Part shown: positions 1 through 10,479 of the stretch, piece after piece | Layout of the letters: the number at the start of each line of letters is the position of its first letter | How positions within the stretch are numbered: position 1 is the stretch's first letter | DNA from: Nyssa sinensis | Taxonomy: Eukaryota > Streptophyta > Magnoliopsida > Cornales > Nyssaceae | Reading direction: 5' to 3' | Length of the DNA stretch: 64,000 nucleotides | Assembly (NCBI GenBank): GCA_008638375.1 | Contig: CM018037.1 | Location: 30,006,576-30,070,575, forward strand | Notes under the pieces: generated by a model | What the model saw: the letters and a program-made list of their open reading frames with translations, nothing else | Told to the model about the DNA's origin: nothing | The model's database searches: none | Program-made: the position numbers and the translations under genes

Positions 1-274
1 TTTTGGATTGCCACTCTTGTACCATCTAAAGTAATTTCAGACAATTAGAATGTCACATAATACCTCAGTTGGTTTCTAGTTGGTACCAGCCATGAGGGTT
101 CTCATCTGTTTTATGTTTTCCACGTGTAGCATTGCTAATCATTTTCTGTATTTTAATTTACATTTAAACCAAAAATTTATTTGGTAATTTCGTATGACAG
201 AGACCTGCAGAGTAGTGTGAAACTTAGCAACTCAAATACCAAAAAATGCCAACATTTGTTATCTGTATTTGCAG

Positions 275-3200
275 GCTCAGAGGCAATGTTTGCTGATCTT
301 GGCCACTTCTCCTACACTGCGATTCAGGTATTTCTGGCCAGAATGTTTAATTTCAATGAGTAAAAGTTGTGCCCTTGCATGGTCTTTTCTACCCATGGAA
401 AGATATCTCTTCCCTGCAAACAGGATTAGTTCTTACTCTTTGACCTTTGTCCAATTGCAGATTGCTTTCACCTTTCTGGTTTATCCTGCACTGATCTTGG
501 AATATATGGGTCAAGCTGCATACTTGTCAAAGCATCACCCTACCAGTTCCCAGATCAGCTTTTATGTCTCAGTTCCAAGTATACTTCTATCATTCTTATC
601 CTCTTAAGAGTCAAGAATGTCATTCAATTACAATATGTTTTAAGCTGTCCACATTATGAGCTACCTCTGCCATCTCAATAGTCTCAACAGAGCCGACCTT
701 GAGCTCAGTCAATTATTTTTGTCTTCCAAGTTGCAATAAACAATATTTCATACTTTCTTCAATCTAGGTTTGAATTGAAATCAAAGATAGATCCTATAAA
801 TCAGTATGTCACATTTTAGTCCTAAGGTTCTTTAAACTTCCACAAACTAATTATACTTTAGAGAGAACTTTTTAATTCGTTCATTGCTAGATGCTATGAT
901 TTTAAGTCAAGCTTCTTGCGTTAAAAACTGAGCTGAGCTAGGGGTGACTTAGTTATTTCGGAATAGGTTTTTGGTTATGTCTATTATAAATCATGTAATC
1001 GATCAAATCAGTGAACTTGTCTTGGCCCAGCTAAGATACTTAAAAAGTTATCATGTGATTGGGTATATCGTATACAGTTTTTTTAAGATTTATTAAACTG
1101 CAGATTTAGCCACCAACCTTTTCAAGAAGACAGCAGGCATTGTGGTGCATGTTTTTCCTTCCCTCTAATTACATTGACTGGGACATCTAATGCTACAATC
1201 TTGGGTTGACCTCAAGTAATTGTAATAAAAATGCTCGAGCTCAAAAATTTAATTGATTTGTAAAGCACAAACTCTGCATCTTAGGATGATTGTAGCTCAG
1301 GCTTAGTCTGGCTAAATTCATCTTATGATCTTAGTTCATGCCCTCGGAGGCAAGAAATTCCACTTTTCTTTTTGGTTTTACTTATAACCTTGATTCTGAT
1401 TTTTTAATCAGCATTTTTGAGCATTTGGTGGTTGCTTGTTGTTCTATGGTAGGTGTGTAACATGGAAAACATGTAATTTCTAGCATAAAAACTGATTTGT
1501 ATCATTGACAAGGATAACATGGTTTGAACCTTGGATGGTCAAACAGACTCAGATTCCTAATCACAACTTCATATTTATTGCCTCAATCCTCACTACAATT
1601 GTTCTTTGTAATGCTAATCAGTTTTCATGCAAGGAATTGGATAGGGACCTGCCTATATAATCAGACATTGGTATATCGCCCTGGTCATATCCAAGTGCCT
1701 CCACTAGAAATGACTTGAAATATCTAAATATAATAGATCACCTTTATTTGTGCAATCAATTGTTGTGCATATTTTCCTGCTACTGAAGTAACATAATAGT
1801 TACAATTTTTTGCATACAGAAAGCGTGAGGTGGCCAGTGCTTATAGTAGCAATCCTTGCATCTGTTGTGGGAAGCCAAGCAATCATCAGTGGAACATTCT
1901 CCATCATCAATCAGAGTCAATCGCTTGGTTGCTTTCCAAGAGTCAAGGTTGTTCACACCTCTGATAAGAGACATGGTCAGATTTACATCCCTGAGATCAA
2001 CTGGATGCTCATGATCCTCTGCATTGCTGTAACCATTGGATTCAGGGACACAAAACATTTGGGCAATGCATCAGGTAGATCATTCCTTAAATCTGTTGCT
2101 TGTTGGTGTTGGATCATTTTCTCTACATGCCATCAAATTGATTCTAATCTGCTTCCACTTCAAGCCTTAATAAACCATTTAAAGACACGTTTGCAAACAT
2201 GCGTGCACACATATATATCAAGCCTCTAGTAAACTAAAAGACAACCAACGAACCTCCTGTGTCATTCGAGGAGAACTGTTAAAACTTCAGTATTCTCCCT
2301 ATAAAAATGACATGCAGTTTATTCTTTATTGTGAGATCTTCTGGATTGACTAGCATAATGCTAGGAACTTTTCCTTGATTTCTAAGATAAATGCATTGGT
2401 CTTTCACCTAGTATAGAAGGCCTTTTACATTAATTTAAGGAATAATTTTTTTTTATGCTTTTAGTATTACAATCTTAATGTTATCCGTTGCAGGCTTGGC
2501 AGTGATGGCAGTAATGCTAGTGACCACATGCCTCACTTCCCTGGTGATTATCCTTTGTTGGCACAAACCCCCAATTATAGCTTGTTGCTTCCTATTCTTC
2601 TTTGGTTCTATTGAATTACTGTACTTCTCAGCTTCTCTCATCAAGTTTCGTGAGGGTGCCTGGCTTCCCATTCTCCTAGCCCTCTTTCTTGTGACCATCA
2701 TGTTTGTTTGGCACTATGTTACCATCAAGAAATATGAATATGACCTCCACAACAAGGTTTCACTTGACTGGCTATTAGCCTTGGGTCCAAGCTTGGGTAT
2801 TACTCGAGTCCCTGGCATCGGCCTAGTGTTCACCAATCTCACCTCAGGCATCCCCGCAAACTTCTCGCGCTTTGTCACCAATCTTCCCGCCTTCCATCGT
2901 GTCCTTGTCTTCGTTTGTGTAAAATCCGTACCTGTCCCTTTTGTGCCTCCAGCTGAACGGTATCTTGTTGGCCGGGTGGGTCCTGCAGCTCATAGATCCT
3001 ACAGGTTCATTGTCCGTTACGGGTATCGTGATGTTCACCATGATGTTGATTCTTTCGAGACTGAACTTGTTGACAGACTGGCTGATTTTATCCGCTATGA
3101 TTGGTATCGGACACAAGGGATTATCAATTCATGCAATGAGGATGATGGGTCTCGGTCTGGTGGATCTTCTAGTGAGTGTAGATTGGCAGTAATAGGAACA

Positions 3201-3614
3201 GTCGCACTCTCTGGCACACGAGCTTTTGAGATTGATGCAAGTGTGCAGCCAGTAAGTGTATCTGTTGGGTTCTCAACAGTAGAGAGCTTGACAGATGCCA
3301 TTGAGATGGAGCCTGTTGGTGTCATGGAAAGGAGAGTGAGATTTGCAATTGACGAGTCTGAATCCGATGCACGGTCCGAAATAGATGTGCAATTGCAAGA
3401 AGAACTAGAAGAGTTGTATGTGGCCCAACAAGCTGGAACAGCATTCATTCTTGGGCATTCACATATCAGAGCAAAACAAGGATCATCCTTTTTGAGGAGG
3501 CTGGCAATCAATTTTGGGTATAATTTCCTGAGGCAGAATTGCAGGGGTCCAGATGTATCACTGAAGGTGCCTCCCGTGTCTCTCCTTGAGGTTGGCATGG
3601 TTTATGTTGTGTGA
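275..3614 (+). CDS. KUP6: HAK/KUP potassium transporter, KUP6/KUP8 type (5' part outside window)
   Basis: High-affinity K+ uptake permease (HAK/KUP/KT) of the plasma or vacuolar membrane, cluster II. Four exons are visible with clean GT-AG junctions and matching phases: 275-327, 461-578, 1820-2074 and 2494-3614 (stop TGA). They give about 514 C-terminal residues of the roughly 780 usual for the family, so the N-terminal third lies to the left of the window. Visible family signatures include [48 protein letters not shown] and the C-terminus [15 protein letters not shown]. Exons 1-3 and the first part of exon 4 carry the last membrane segments; the rest of exon 4 is the long cytosolic tail. KUP6 and KUP8 are too alike to separate here, so the symbol is provisional. 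No frame damage is seen. Confidence 0.93.
579..1819 (+). other. Intron of the KUP-type gene, no internal feature
   Basis: A 1.24-kb AT-rich intron between the AYLSKHH exon and the next exon. It splits a Lys codon (A at 578, AA at 1820). No coding segment, RNA gene or recognisable repeat is seen. The other visible intron over 300 bp (2075-2493) is similarly plain. Confidence 0.8.
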
Positions 3615-3912
3615 CCTTCAAATGTAACTAGCGCTGTTTGCTTACGTCACATGTATCTGAAACAGGTCCACGCCTATGCTGTAGAGAAAGTAAACTCTTT
3701 CAATCTTGATGTACAAACCATCACAAGAATGAAAAAAATATTTTCTTGACCCCAGACTTGTTCCATTATGCCATTTCGTGGTATGGCTGCTCTTGATTCT
3801 ATGGATGATGATGGCATGTTCTCTTTGTGGTTGATTTCTTGTATTTGTCATCAGACATAATTTAGTTCATGGCATGCAACTTGTTTCAGCCCTGTAATAT
3901 CTAATGCCTTTA

Positions 3913-4050
3913 GAGCATGTTTGGGGTGAGTGGGTGGCATTTCAATTTGCGGGACGCGATTCTATTCCCTCTCCAAACACCTTCGTTGAAAAATGGCGGG
4001 ACCGGCTGGTGATTCTCCTCTTCCCAATTCCACCAAACTAGCCCTTAGTT
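3913..4050. mobile_element. Short MITE-like remnant
   Basis: The left end reads gagcatgtttggggtgag. The right end, reverse-complemented, reads gggctagtttggtggaattg. Outward 'GTTTGG' ends of this kind are common on plant non-autonomous DNA transposons. The interior is GC-richer than its surroundings and about 140 bp long. No clear target-site duplication was found, so the assignment is tentative. Confidence 0.4.
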
Positions 4051-4179
4051 CACCACACTGGTGGCAACGTAATTATATTTTTAGAAGGTAGAAAGAAGGA
4101 ATTAAAATCATTGGGGTATTGTTTTTTGACAATTTCGGTACTTTTATTATTTTACTAATTACACGGCCATCTTCTATAT

Positions 4180-4335
4180 TGTGATAATTTGTAACATATT
4201 TTCCCTCAAAAGTGATGGACAGTTGCTAATTAAGAAATTTTTGTTGATGTTAGCAATTTATATTTTTTTTCAAAATGTCAAATTATTTTTGATAATTTTG
4301 ACATTTTGAAACAAAATTTTAATAAACAAAGAATA
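4180..4335 (+). repeat. Dispersed repeat copy with a 19-bp hairpin
   Basis: Contains tttcaaaatgtcaaattat at about 4269 followed, after a few bases, by its near-perfect reverse complement to about 4312. The flanking text (gtgatggacagttgcta, ttgatgttagcaattta) recurs in inverted orientation at about 36535-36690, so this is a dispersed repeat and not unique sequence. Confidence 0.55.
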
Positions 4336-4486
4336 AATTTATAAAATTACTATTATAGCTAATGACTAGGTATGATAAAACAATATAATTAGTCAATTGA
4401 AAAAGGAAATATCTATAATTATTACAAAATGTTAGTATAATTTATGCTTTTGAAATCAATTAGATAATCAGTATAAATTTTTGAAA

Positions 4487-5262
4487 AAAAATTAGAAAGT
4501 CCCTAAAATAATTTTTTCAATTTAAAAAGTTTATGATATATTTTTTCTATCTAAAAGATCTAAAAAAAAAATTTAATACAAAAAATATAATTGTTAACTT
4601 TCATCTTAATACCATTGTTAGTGATATGACTTATATTATTGTAACAAGTAAATTAGGTACATAGGTATTACGTGCGGAGTGTAGCAAAGCACATAATACC
4701 CATGCGGCTTACCCCTGGTTGTGTTGTCAGGGATGAATCCTGCGGTATAGGTAAGGGCGTATTGGAAAAATTTTAATGTATCTGATTAGAGTTAAATTCT
4801 CTGTGTTGATTTTTCTCTCTCTAATTCTTGTTGCATAGATCATTAATTTCATAACAACCGTTAAAAAATATTATTGATTATACTAAAATAACCTTTAAGA
4901 TATATTTTAAAAAATACTAAATAATAAATATAACAAATTCTTCAATCCGAAAAAATCATAACTTTTATTTTTTTTTTTTTATCTAGAATGCCTAAAAAAT
5001 AATTTTTATTTTTTAAAATGTTATGATTTTTTGGGATTGAAAAAATTTATTTTATATATTTTTTAGTATTTTTTTTCTAAAATGTATCTTGAAGATCGTT
5101 TTAGTATAATCAATAATATTTTTTAATAGTGATAAAATGAAAGTTAACAATCGCACATTTTTGTATTAAAATTTTATTTTGAGACTTTTTAAATAAAAAA
5201 AATGTATCATAAATTTTTTAGATTTAACAAATTTATTTTAAGAAAATTTTAATATTTTTTTC
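4487..5262. mobile_element. Large inverted-repeat (hairpin-type) element with nested insertion
   Basis: Two nested pairs of inverted arms are visible: outer about 4487-4613 against 5132-5262, and inner about 4856-4962 against 5020-5131, with roughly 57 bp at the centre. The right outer and inner arms abut, while the left ones are separated by about 240 bp (4614-4855). That reads as a later insertion into the left arm. This fold-back layout is typical of non-autonomous DNA transposons; no transposase is encoded. Arm limits are estimated by eye. Confidence 0.6.
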
Positions 5263-5791
5263 TAATTTCTTTTAATAGAAGTGAAGGGGGTATTATATTA
5301 TAATAACAAGAACATTATATATCAATAGAAAAACACACATCTTAACATTAAGAGTCTTTCATATGAATAAATAATTTAATTCATGAAAATAATACTCACA
5401 TACCATCAAGAGAAAGACTTGAGTAAATTTTTTTTTTATTAAATAAATTGGCAGGCCTTTATTTTTTTGAGTAAAATAAAAAATGGAAGGAAAATTTCAA
5501 ATCATTTTCCATGTTATGACTCAGTTTTCCCACATCAAATGAAAACAGATATTTCTTGCAAGTAGGACTTTTGAGTTGGGTGAAGGGCCACGTAGTCTTC
5601 CGACAACCACGAGGTTTACGGAGTGACAGCCATGCAATTCTTCCCGACACGTGGCGCGGCAATCTAGTGGTTCAACTAAGCAAAGCACACCCACAAGCCA
5701 CACACATCACCCATGGCCTCTCAATTTTTTCCACACCATATGATATAAAGTGCAGAGGGTCTTGAATCTCTCACGCAGATTGAAGCAAAAA

Positions 5792-6127
5792 ATGGGAGTC
5801 AAGGCTCTTCCCTTGTCACCTTCACATAATGGTCTCCTTCCTAGTTTAGGAGTTGCAGCAGAGCTTGTCTAGAAATACTACTCTTTACAGAACCTCCAAA
5901 TATAGAGTAGTTGTTTCAGCCAAGTTAGAGGAGAAGAGTGAGAAAGAGCCTGAGAAGAGCAAGCAGTCTTTCTTTGGAAGTTTAACAGATGCCTTGGATT
6001 TTTCCCAGGTTAGATCTGCAGAAGATGCCCAGCTCTTGGAGGAAGCTAGAGAAACCACCAGGTCTGGAGATAAGATGTCCAGGGAACAGGTAAATCCAGC
6101 AATGGTTATATATAGTAACTTGCAATA

Positions 6128-6158
<31 letters not shown>

Positions 6159-8527
6159 GCCATATTAAGCAGTAGGTAGTGCTTGGTTGTTTAATTAACA
6201 TGGTGGGTGGTATGTCTCATGTCATGCAGTATGGAGCTCTTCGAAGGAAAATTGGAGGGACATACAAGGATTTCTTCAAATCCTACGTTGATGGTAATTA
6301 CTGATTAATTTCTAGCTTCTTTTTGGATTATTTTTCCCCTTCATTTTCACTGGGTACCCTAAGTGAGCATGAAGATCCTAAAATCAAGAAGAGTACTTTT
6401 CAGTAACCATAGTCAAGAAAATTGTTAGTTTGATATTTACCGATTCTAAGGAAAGAATTTAGAATGAACATATTCATCATGAGATTGTATGAGTAGCACC
6501 CATAAGAGATATGGTAGGAGTAACACCCTATAGGGGATAGGATGAGAGAACATGGGTTAAGAGGTGGTATAGTCATGTAAGACAAAGACTAATAAATGTA
6601 TCAATAAAAAATAGCGACAGGGGTCAATATTGAGGGTCATGCTAGAGGGCGAGAGCATGTAAAATTAAGTTTAGTAGAAAGTAGTTAGAAAAGATACTGG
6701 TAATGGATGGTTTAACGGAAATAATGATTTTAAATAGAAAAGAATTATGAAATAAGATTTATGTAGCCGACCTCAAATAATTGGGATAAGGCTTTAAATT
6801 GTTGAGTTGAGTTGAGTTATATTTACCCATACTTTGACACCTTAAGCTTTTGGATTGATTGATGATTTAGCACAATATCAAAACTCGGATTCTGCGAGTT
6901 CTTAAGTTCAAGTCTTTCCCCTATTTGTTCGGGGGCAAAGTTTGTACTCGTTCACACTCTCTACATCCAATAACTTGATATACATTGTTAACAAATTCTC
7001 GAACAACTTAATTAAACTTTTGGAGTAACGGGTGATTTAACAAAGATTACACTAATCTGAAGCAGTAGAAGATGATCAGAATATGTTGATTTTCTAGTTC
7101 TCCACTTACCCCAACTTATGAATATACATATGCTGCTTCTTGTTTTTTAACCATTATATTGTCCAAACAGGCCTCTACAAAGCTCTATTTTCTTTCCTAG
7201 AAGGCCAAGTGTATGAAATAGAAACTTAAAATTTATGAAACTTTATCTGATATATAATTTTAAATATAATTCTGTTGACATTAAGCACAATTATGCTTCA
7301 TTATCAATATTTTTTTTAGCCATTAAAAAACATATCAAGTTTCAAAACAGTATGTAATATATGGCTAACTAGATTTTTACTTGGTTTTGTTGAAATTGTT
7401 TGAGATTATAGCAGACATGATTAGCTTAATTACAGGGCATTTCAGATTGTACTTCTGCCAATACATGCAGAGGTGGTTAATATAGTCGACTGGGCAACCT
7501 AGCCAATGCTGAACACTTCCATTTTCGAGTCATTCTTGCATTAATTGTCAACAGAATCAACTTAAAGCACTGCATATTGAGTGATTAAACTATAAATTAT
7601 TTAGCTACGCTAGTTTTGACAAGCTTTCTTATGAACATGTATCAATCTTTTACTCTTCAGTAGATACATCGGATCTTGAACATATATTTAACTTCTGTGC
7701 AAATGGATTGAGAAGATAGATTAATTGTGACCAGTTACCTAGTATTGCTGGCTTGTTGTCATGAATTCACTCGAAACTTTGATGACCTGAAAATGGGCAA
7801 TGTGTGGGTATATTGGCCCTGTTTGTATCTTATTTTGTAAACTGTATATATAAGTGTCGTTGTTTTTAGGGTTCTTTCTTATGTGATGATCAACCTGTTG
7901 TTGGTTGTAAAAGGGATTTTGGATTTGTGAATGTTTTGCTCTTTTAATCTTCCTCGACTACGTATTAGATTGATCATCGTTCCCTGTAAATGTAGGCATC
8001 TTATGAACTACATATATCACGTGTCTTCTATATGTTATTGTTTATTTTTCTTGTTTGAGATTGATTCACTGTTTGTTTTTGTCACTTCTGTAAAATTTAA
8101 TTTACTGAAATAATGAATCTTCAATTATCATGAAAATTACACAATTATCTTTTATGCGGAAATAAAATTATTTCATAAAAACATACTGGAATCAGCCATA
8201 ATGAAATCATCTTCTTGAAGAAAGCCTGTAGAAATTATTTCTCTCGCTTCCACACAACAAAAAGATGTTGACACATTTAATGTAAACTATACAAATTACA
8301 TCTTCTATTTAATACTGCTTGTCCTAACTTTAATTCCATTTTTGTCTTTGAAATTAGTGGATGGGCAATATGTTGAAGAGGGTTGGGTTGACAAGACATG
8401 CAAAGTGTGCAAACAAGATACCAGGGGTGAAGCAAGGCAAGTGGACAAGTTTGGCAGATATGTTCATGTAGCTTGTTTGGAGAAGTCTAATTCTGGAAAC
8501 TTTTTCACCAGACTCTTCACAAGATGA
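5792..8527 (+). CDS. Probable chloroplast protein of unknown function, exon 1 apparently frameshifted
   Basis: Three exons: 5792-6089, 6230-6293 and 8358-8527, joined by GT-AG introns in matching phase. The body of the protein starts QQSLSRNTTLYRTSKY, continues with an acidic segment (KLEEKSEKEPEKSKQSFFG), then YGALRRKIGGTYKDFFKSY, and ends with CKVC, a Lys/Arg-rich stretch, HVACLEK and FFTRLFTR. The CKVC pair and the later Cys could form a small metal site. The Ser-rich, Arg-containing start before VVVSAK looks like a plastid transit peptide. The only plausible start, ATG 5792, reads MGVKALPLSPSHNGLL but meets TAG at 5870-5872; the conserved body is one base out of register. The shift most simply lies near GG 5849-5850. 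With one base fewer, exon 1 is exactly 99 codons and the protein about 176 residues. I know of no function for this family. Confidence 0.7.
6123..6160. repeat. TG/TA microsatellite in intron 1
   Basis: Short GT run followed by about nine TA units in the 140-bp intron between exons 1 and 2 of the small chloroplast-protein gene. Confidence 0.85.
6540..6830 (+). mobile_element. 5'-truncated RTE-type LINE 3' end
   Basis: The segment has the look of the C-terminal coding part and tail of plant RTE LINEs: a 'tgagggtcatgctagag' block, then ttatgtagccgacctcaaat, 'gggataaggctt' and a terminal run of TTGAG units (ttgagttgagttgag). The '...gggataaggcttt(TTG)n' ending is typical of this clade. A second copy is at about 18985-19110 and a longer one is inverted at 20225-21780. 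Confidence 0.6.
6842..7050 (+). mobile_element. Possible LTR-retrotransposon remnant
   Basis: Two related blocks, taagcttttggattgattga at about 6843 and taaacttttggagtaac at about 7014, both followed by 'gatttaaca/gatttagca'. They resemble the 3' ends of copia LTRs that precede a tRNA-Met primer site. No coding remnant is visible. The similarity is weak. Confidence 0.3.
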
Positions 8528-10332
8528 AGCAAATGACCAAATATTGATTTTCAGTTATCTTTCTTCTTCTCCGGTAGTCTCATTTGTGTTACTTCAGAAT
8601 CCAGATTTTACAAATAAATAATATATTGCTCTCTCAAAATTATATCTTAATTAGGCTGTTAATTCTCGTCACCTAGTTCATAAGCATTGATGATATAATT
8701 AGCATGTGTTACCAGACCCTTTTAATCAATGAATTATTTGAGAAGAAGAATGAAAACAGCTAATTAATTCAGTTATTTTCAATGAGGATGTGAGTTATTC
8801 TATTCTAGAATAAATTAAGTCCACTATTTGAGCCTGAGGAGATCTATGTCTTGATACAGGAAGACTTTGGTTGAATCAGGGTGGGGTGTGGAGATATTAG
8901 TGCACGTACTTGATGAATTAGCCAGTCGCAGTTCATTGAAATTACATGACCTGCTAATGGCAACAGATAAATTTTTATTATAGTTATCCCCATTCCCTCA
9001 AGGTGAGACCCACTTGTGGTGGGTCTTAGGTTTCAAGAGAAATGAAAGTCAAGTTTGGATGGATGGTTGTGTTTTTGAAATGGGTGTTTCAGGGTTCAAA
9101 TTGAGATTTTTTTTATATTTAAATATTTGTTTCGATGTTTTCGGAATACTTGTTTCGTAAAAGTATTAGTGAGAGGTTTTTTTCAAAAGTATGTTTTAGA
9201 AATGTTCGTTTTATATCTATATAACATACTCAGCACTTTTAACTACTCATCAAAACATTAAAGAACTGTTTTCATTTCATTTGAAAAGAGAGGTCCGGAT
9301 GGGAGTAATTTCTACTGCACCTGCACAATGCCTGGTTGGTTGTACTGCACAATGTTTTCCCATTTTTCAAACAGCTGCACAAGGTGTTTTTAAGCCTCAG
9401 TAGAACTAACCATGTTTGACAGTTGACATCAATGTCATTCTGGTACTTCTTTGAACTTTGGGGTTAAATAAATTCAAGGGGCTTTGTGGTCTTCTAATTA
9501 TCTTAAATGCATGATAAAGAAAGTGAAATGAACAATATGTTTATTGTCTTTAAAAGGTTTTCAGATTGTAGCTTGCCAACTCTCAGGAGTTAGCTCGGTT
9601 GATAAAGACTATGTAATATACACCCGCAATTTATAAGTTAATTCAAAGAAGTATACAGAGAAATTTTTGCATGGATTAGATCCATGAACTTATTTTATGG
9701 ACTTAACAAATGATATCATGTCATGTGTCAAGATGTTACTTTTTTATCTCTTAAAAATAAAACATTATTTTTAAATGACATGATATTGTCAAATACATGC
9801 ACCCGGTGTGGTGGAGCAATCAGGAAGAGATCAATTATTTGGTGGTCTATTGGGACTATGGTCGCAACAATTAGATTAAAGAGTTACGTCTGCAATGTAA
9901 TAATATATTTACATATACATACGACTTATCATTTAACTATTAAAATAATTGAGATTGATTCATTCAATAATTTTTCATTAAAAAAAAAAATTAAGTAAAA
10001 AGTGTTGCTTAATTGTTCTTAAAAGGTAAACTACTGTCAATTCTTTTAATTAACACCGTGTTTGGCAATATTATATTAAAGTTTTAGATTTAGAAATAGA
10101 TATATAAAAAATAAGACAAATTAGCGTATGAGATCCGGTTATGAAATTTGGTAAGAATTAAAAAATATTACTTTTAACACTTAAACCATAACCTCTAAAC
10201 AACCTTTTCATTGCTAAGATCATCTCCGGTTGCATAAGTAAAGTGCAAAAGAAATAAAAATAAGCTCGAAAGTCTGATTAAGCTCAGTCGTAAGTTAATT
10301 ATCCTGTAACCGAGTTTATGGGATCGTAACCC
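8528..10332. other. Intergenic region before ETG1
   Basis: AT-rich spacer of 1.8 kb. I see no exon. About 9585-9720 has a weak tRNA-like look (tagctcggttgataaagac), possibly a decayed SINE, but it is too degenerate to call. No other structure was recognised. Confidence 0.6.
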
Positions 10333-10333
10333 A

Positions 10334-10345
10334 AATTGGCGGGAG
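10334..10345 (+). promoter_or_regulatory. Second, imperfect E2F-like site upstream of ETG1
   Basis: ATTGGCGGGAGG keeps the GGCGGG core but not the flanking T/A runs of the full E2F consensus. It lies 29 bp upstream of the perfect site at 10363-10374. Confidence 0.5.
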
Positions 10346-10362
10346 GATACGTCCCCCGAGAC

Positions 10363-10374
10363 TTTGGCGGGAAA
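10363..10374 (+). promoter_or_regulatory. E2F binding-site consensus in the ETG1 promoter
   Basis: TTTGGCGGGAAA matches the canonical E2F site on both halves. It sits 106 bp upstream of the ATG of the gene called here as ETG1, whose Arabidopsis name means E2F TARGET GENE 1. That agreement between sequence and known regulation supports both calls. Confidence 0.85.
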
Positions 10375-10435
10375 ATATACCTAACATGCTGGCTTAGTAA
10401 GGCAGCGAGGGCATTTCTGTTCTACCAGATTCCAG

Positions 10436-10452
10436 AGAGAGAGAGAGAGAGT
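10436..10452 (+). repeat. GA microsatellite in the ETG1 5'UTR
   Basis: About eight GA units, 28 bp before the ATG and downstream of the E2F-type sites, probably transcribed. Confidence 0.8.
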
Positions 10453-10479
10453 GTGTCGAGCTCGAGACTAGAGAGAACC

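Larger units (their letters stand above)
3615..5791. other. Intergenic region with MITE-like and inverted-repeat elements
   Basis: Spacer between the KUP-type gene and the small chloroplast-protein gene. It begins with the KUP 3'UTR, then holds a short MITE-like piece (about 3913-4050), a dispersed repeat with a tight hairpin (about 4180-4335) and a large inverted-repeat element (4487-5262) with a GC-richer insertion inside it. The last 300 bp (about 5500-5791) are less AT-rich and are the likely promoter and 5'UTR of the next gene. No coding exon is seen. Confidence 0.7.
6294..8357 (+). other. Intron 2 of the small chloroplast-protein gene, with repeat debris
   Basis: A 2.06-kb intron splitting a Val codon (G at 6293, TG at 8358). 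It holds the truncated 3' end of an RTE-type LINE (about 6540-6830) and a possible LTR remnant (about 6842-7050). The remainder, 7050-8357, is AT-rich with no recognisable feature. Confidence 0.75.

Noticed and set aside
3095..3598. 167-codon minus-strand open frame
   Set aside because: Antisense shadow of the last KUP exon, no family resemblance.
9311..9385. Repeated ctgcacaa/ctgcacctgcac text resembling miR530
   Set aside because: The match to mature miR530 is incomplete and no complementary arm forming a precursor hairpin is present nearby.
9585..9720. tRNA-like segment (tagctcggttgataaagac)
   Set aside because: Neither a full cloverleaf nor a good B box can be drawn; at most a decayed SINE.
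10336..10479. In-frame extension upstream of the ETG1 ATG
   Set aside because: It begins with a TTG codon, includes the E2F site and the GA repeat, and has no ATG; ETG1 proteins start with MVGLPYDCL.
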